DNA of 64,000 nucleotides, taken from Halalkalibacter suaedae. Lineage in GTDB: Bacteria > Bacillota > Bacilli > Bacillales > Bacillaceae_D. Positions within the stretch are counted from its first letter, which is position 1, and each line of letters begins with the position of its first letter. The notes under the pieces are model-generated. The model searched no databases. It was not told where the DNA came from and saw only the letters and a list, made by a program, of their open reading frames with translations. Made by a program: the position numbers and the translations under genes. Shown in pieces: positions 60,930 to 64,000 of the stretch. The stretch lies in assembly GCF_017939705.1 (NCBI RefSeq), contig NZ_JAGKSQ010000007.1, forward strand, positions 167,424 to 231,423. Reading direction: 5' to 3'.

Positions 60930-62255
60930 TTGGAAAAAATTATTGTCCGGGGTGGCAACCAGCTACGCGGCACTGTGAAGGTTGAAGGGGCTAAGAATGC
61001 CGTTTTACCTGTAATTGCTGCATCTATCTTAGCAGGCCGCGGCACAAGCCACATATATGATGTGCCAGAACTGGCAGATGTATACACGATGAAAGAAGTT
61101 TTACGCAACTTAAATATTGACGTTGAGTATCAAGAGGGTGTCTTCAAAGTAAATGCTGAGGATACACTTAAGACAGAGGCGCCTTTTGAATATGTGCGTA
61201 AAATGAGAGCCTCATTTCTAGTAATGGGTCCATTACTTGCACGAGTAGGAAAGGCAAGAATTGCTCTTCCTGGTGGTTGTGCTATTGGTTCAAGACCAAT
61301 TGATCAGCACTTAAAAGGCTTTGAAGCTATGGGTGCGACTGTTGAAATTGGAAATGGTTTTATCGAAGCTCGAATTGACGGGCGACTTCAAGGTGCGAAA
61401 ATTTATCTTGATTTCCCAAGTGTTGGGGCAACAGAAAACATTATGATGGCAGCATCAATGGCAGAAGGTATGACGATCATTGAGAATGCTGCTGAAGAGC
61501 CAGAGATTGTTTGTTTGGCTAATTACTTGAATGCAATGGGTGCCAAGGTACGTGGAGCAGGAACAGGCGAGATTCGCATTGAAGGTGTAAATGAATTACT
61601 TGGTAGCAAGCACACGGTTATTCCTGATCGTATTGAAGCAGGAACGTTCATGGTAGCCGCAGCGATTACAAAAGGAAACCTATTAATTGAAGGAGCCCTT
61701 TCTGAGCACCTTAGACCTCTTATCGCAAAAATGGGAGAAATGGGCGTTGAGATTATCGAAGAGGCTAATGGTCTTCGTGTTATCGGTCCAGAGACATTAA
61801 AGCCCGTCGATCTTAAGACAATGCCACACCCAGGCTTCCCAACAGATATGCAGGCACAAATGATGGCTCTTTTACTGCGTGCTAACGGAACAGGTGTCAT
61901 TACTGAGACTGTATTCGAAAATCGCTTTATGCATGTAGAAGAGTTTCGTCGTATGAACTCTAACATTAAGATTGAAGGACGTTCAGCGATCATTACCGGT
62001 CCAAGTGAACTTCAAGGTGCTGAAGTGTCAGCAACAGATCTTCGAGCAGGTGCTGCTCTCATTCTAGCCGGTCTTGTCGCAGATGGTGTCACACGTGTGA
62101 CAGAGCTGAAGCATATTGACCGTGGTTACGTGAACTTAGCAGGTAAGCTTCAAGCAGTCGGTGCCGATATCGAACGCGTTGAAGAAGAGGTTGAAGAAGA
62201 AATCGAAAACCTTGATGCACCAGCACCACTACATCTAAATGAGAACTTAGTTTAA
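60930..62255 (+). CDS. murAA: UDP-N-acetylglucosamine 1-carboxyvinyltransferase 1 (MurAA)
   Basis: Main MurA enzyme of peptidoglycan synthesis. 441 residues: [17 protein letters not shown] near residue 19, PEP Cys in [15 protein letters not shown] near 115, [16 protein letters not shown] near 300. TTG start at 60930 follows CGGAGGGGA. The C terminus carries an unusual acidic tail (about 20 residues, [11 protein letters not shown] then Pro/Leu/Asn-rich) beyond the usual end. This window therefore has both MurA paralogues. Confidence 0.96.
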   Translation: MEKIIVRGGNQLRGTVKVEGAKNAVLPVIAASILAGRGTSHIYDVPELADVYTMKEVLRNLNIDVEYQEGVFKVNAEDTLKTEAPFEYVRKMRASFLVMGPLLARVGKARIALPGGCAIGSRPIDQHLKGFEAMGATVEIGNGFIEARIDGRLQGAKIYLDFPSVGATENIMMAASMAEGMTIIENAAEEPEIVCLANYLNAMGAKVRGAGTGEIRIEGVNELLGSKHTVIPDRIEAGTFMVAAAITKGNLLIEGALSEHLRPLIAKMGEMGVEIIEEANGLRVIGPETLKPVDLKTMPHPGFPTDMQAQMMALLLRANGTGVITETVFENRFMHVEEFRRMNSNIKIEGRSAIITGPSELQGAEVSATDLRAGAALILAGLVADGVTRVTELKHIDRGYVNLAGKLQAVGADIERVEEEVEEEIENLDAPAPLHLNENLV

Positions 62256-62256
62256 A

Positions 62257-62345
62257 AAAAGATCGGTTTGTGATCTTTTTGAAGATCGGTTTGTGATCTT
62301 TTTGAAAAGCGCCTTTGAGAGATGGATTCTCAAAGGCGTTTTTTT
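62257..62345 (+). terminator. Triple terminator after murAA
   Basis: Two tandem copies of AAGATCGGTTTGTGATCTTTTTG (22-nt period), each a small AGATC..GATCT hairpin with T-run, then a strong GCCTTTGAGA..TCTCAAAGGC stem followed by seven T. The third stem matches the one at 29100-29135. Confidence 0.88.
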
Positions 62346-62373
62346 GATGTTTTGGGGTTGGCATACTTTATAC

Positions 62374-62550
62374 GGACATGAGATCCGTTATTTTCGTCTA
62401 AAGCGCCTAACTTCAAACTCTAAAGGACATATGATCCGTTATTTTACATAAAACCTCCAAAAATGACAGTTCTATCTCAAAATAACGAACTAAATGTCCG
62501 CTCCACACTTAATTTCTTGTTTTTACGGGTAGTTAACGGAACCAATGTCC
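62374..62550. repeat. Four-site 177-bp intergenic element, copy 3
   Basis: GGACAT sites forward at 62374 and 62425, inverted with GTCC ending 62499 and 62550; pair spacing 51 and 51 bp. Confidence 0.8.
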
Positions 62551-62583
62551 GTAAAAAACCTTGGGTATTTATCCATTTTCTGA

Positions 62584-62612
62584 TTCTATTTCCCGACTAG
62601 TCCTCATATACT
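62584..62612 (+). promoter_or_regulatory. Candidate SigE promoter of spoIID
   Basis: TTCTATT, 14-bp spacer, CATATACT; approximate match to the SigE consensus (KMATATT-N14-CATACAMT). spoIID is SigE-dependent in B. subtilis. Confidence 0.5.
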
Positions 62613-62644
62613 TCCTTAGACAAACGATTAATGGAGGACTAAAC

Positions 62645-63661
62645 ATGAAGCGACTCATAATTATAGCAACCATTCTCTGCACCGTCGTCCTACTTATCCC
62701 AACAATGCTTGTTCTATTTGTTTCTCCCTCTGACAATACAGTAGCAACAGAATCAGCAGGCCAAGAGTTATTAGCTGCAGACATCCCTGACTATGATCCG
62801 AGTCAGGATATGCCAGTTGCTGTATTTAGAAGTCAAAAAGAGGTGATTGAAACAGTCCCACTTGAGAAGTATGTGATGGGGGTTGTAGCCTCAGAAATGA
62901 ATGCCAGCTTTGAAGTCGAAGCTCTAAAGGCTCAGGCACTAACGGCAAGAACGTATTTAGTGAAGTTAATTTTATCACCGCCCACTGAGGTACCAGAAGG
63001 GGCAGTGACGATTGATACGGTCGACCATCAAGTATATAAAAGTGAAGAAGAGCTTAGGAAACAATGGGGTAATGATTATGAAATGAATATGAAGCGGATC
63101 GAGCAAGCCGTTTTATCAACACAAGGCCAGGTGCTAACATACGAAGATGAACCAATCGATGCACTTTTCTTCTCAACGAGCAACGGCTATACAGAGAACT
63201 CGGAGGATTATTGGGCCAACGAGATCCCATATTTACGTAGCGTCGAAAGCCCGTGGGATCAGCAATCTCCACGATTTACAGCACGTACATCAATACCTGT
63301 CAATGAGTTTCAGGAGAAGCTAGGAGTCAGCCTTCCTGAGGATGGCACGGTCGGAACAATAAATGAACGCACGAAAGGAAACCGCGTCGCAAAAGCAACG
63401 ATTAATGGCAAAGTGCTTACCGGAAAAGATATTCGTGACAAGCTGAATCTTGACTCAAGTGACTTCCAGTGGCAACGCCAAGGAAATGAAATTGTCATTC
63501 AAACAAGAGGCTGGGGACACGGAGTTGGCATGAGCCAATACGGAGCAGACGGCATGGCAAAAGAAGGCGGCACATACAAGGACATTGTGAACCACTATTA
63601 CCAAGGAGTAAAAATTCAACCACTAGACCCATACATCGGTGAAATGACCGCAAAAAAATAA
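62645..63661 (+). CDS. spoIID: Stage II sporulation protein D
   Basis: Lytic transglycosylase of the DMP engulfment machine. 338 residues: N-terminal membrane anchor (LIIIATILCTVVLLIPTMLVLFV), then VVASEMNASFEVEALKAQALTARTYLV near residue 95 with the catalytic Glu, and C-terminal RGWGHGVGMSQYGADGMAK. ATG at 62645 follows ATGGAGGAC. Follows murAA as in B. subtilis. Confidence 0.96.
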   Translation: MKRLIIIATILCTVVLLIPTMLVLFVSPSDNTVATESAGQELLAADIPDYDPSQDMPVAVFRSQKEVIETVPLEKYVMGVVASEMNASFEVEALKAQALTARTYLVKLILSPPTEVPEGAVTIDTVDHQVYKSEEELRKQWGNDYEMNMKRIEQAVLSTQGQVLTYEDEPIDALFFSTSNGYTENSEDYWANEIPYLRSVESPWDQQSPRFTARTSIPVNEFQEKLGVSLPEDGTVGTINERTKGNRVAKATINGKVLTGKDIRDKLNLDSSDFQWQRQGNEIVIQTRGWGHGVGMSQYGADGMAKEGGTYKDIVNHYYQGVKIQPLDPYIGEMTAKK

Positions 63662-63669
63662 AAAAACAG

Positions 63670-63711
63670 GCCAATGGAAAGGTATAAATCTTACCTTTTC
63701 ATTGGCTTTTA
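63670..63711 (+). terminator. Terminator after spoIID
   Basis: GCCAATGgAAAGGTA pairs with TACCTTTtCATTGGC, then TTTTATT. Confidence 0.9.
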
Positions 63712-63789
63712 TTATGTTAAAAAAATTGTCAGTTTTTATTATAATAATGACCAATAAAAAACCCGACAAAAATAGTTGGCAGACGTAAA

Positions 63790-63885
63790 CCGCTCCTGAA
63801 ATATACTTCGCTTTCCGCGGGAAGCCGGTGAGCCTCCTCGTCTACGCCTGCGGGGTCTCACCCTTGGCTTTAGATCCCGCAGGAG
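63790..63885 (+). repeat. Family A element, copy 7 (right end missing)
   Basis: Starts CCGCTCCTGAAATATACTTC like other copies but stops after CCCGCAGGAG; the TCTACGTATATTTCATCCGCT end is absent. Confidence 0.82.
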
Positions 63886-63925
63886 CATTCCTGTCGTATT
63901 AGTTTTGCCCCTCTTGAAAAGAAAA

Positions 63926-63981
63926 GGATCCTCCGATATGATGCGGATGTCGTCAAAACAAACACACATAAAGGAGGATCC
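63926..63981 (+). promoter_or_regulatory. Inverted repeat that would sequester the next gene's ribosome-binding site
   Basis: GGATCCTCC (63926-63934) is the exact complement of GGAGGATCC (63973-63981), which contains the Shine-Dalgarno AAGGAGG of the ATG at 63985. Loop of 38 nt. Could regulate translation if transcribed from upstream of 63926. Confidence 0.5.
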
Positions 63982-63984
63982 CAC

Positions 63985-64000
63985 ATGAAGAATAATCGAA
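63985..64000 (+). CDS. Start of a gene cut by the window edge
   Basis: ATG four nt after AAGGAGGATCC begins MKNNR and runs off the window. Only five codons are visible; in related genomes a sporulation gene often follows spoIID, but nothing identifies this one. Confidence 0.45.

Overview
This window is a chromosomal segment of a low-GC, spore-forming Bacillaceae bacterium, most likely an alkaliphile. Gene order follows the Bacillus subtilis ywd-ywm region closely: ywdI-ywdK-gerQ-cwlJ, hemQ-pta-lipL, ywfO-ywgA-ywhD-pbp-speE, ywiB-argS, rpoE-pyrG-ywjG-spo0F-fba-murAB-rho-rpmE-tdk, prfA-prmC-spoIIR-ywlB-ywlC-mntP-ywlE-ywlG-glyA-upp, atp operon, ywzB-ywmB-murAA-spoIID. Alkaliphily is read from the ATP synthase: subunit a has Lys at conserved Arg+8 and Gly at Arg+40, subunit c has PxxExxP around the essential Glu, and an atpZ-type gene opens the operon. 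Spo0F, SpoIIR, SpoIID, GerQ and CwlJ mark an endospore former.

Layout: 1-5 kb holds a divergent uracil-DNA glycosylase and an ammonium-transporter module (amtB, DUF294 nucleotidyltransferase, DEDD exonuclease, GlnR/TnrA-type regulator) behind a perfect TnrA box. 5-17 kb has germination, haem, acetate, lipoate and cell-wall genes. 17-26 kb has polyamine, tRNA charging and membrane genes. 26-36 kb has transcription (RpoE, Rho), CTP synthesis, sporulation phosphorelay, aldolase, a second MurA, L31 and thymidine kinase. 36-48 kb has a disulfide reductase, translation termination, SpoIIR and the ywl cluster through glyA and upp. 48-59 kb has a secreted subtilase and the complete atpZIBEFHAGDC operon. 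59-64 kb has ywzB, ywmB, murAA and spoIID, then the first codons of another gene.

The most unusual content is intergenic. Four repeat families occupy almost every large gap: (1) three tandem clusters (14 arrays in all) of an octamer TTATGAGC repeated at exactly 21-bp steps and coupled to a GGCTGG/CCAGC hairpin; (2) three copies of a 176-177-bp element with four GGACAT...GATCC sites in forward-forward-reverse-reverse order, 50-51 bp apart; (3) seven copies of a ~120-bp element with GAAATATAC terminal inverted repeats; (4) four copies of a ~130-bp GC-rich element whose arms share 13-14 bp with family 3. No insertion sequence, prophage, CRISPR array, tRNA or rRNA was seen.

Legible regulatory sites include the TnrA box before amtB, a cre site before pta, a GGGC-start/C-rich terminator attenuator before pyrG, a SigH promoter with 0A-like boxes before spo0F, a DnaA-box cluster at ywlC, and a ribosome-binding site locked in a perfect 9-bp inverted repeat at the right edge. 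All assignments come from reading the sequence and from memory of the families; no searches were run.
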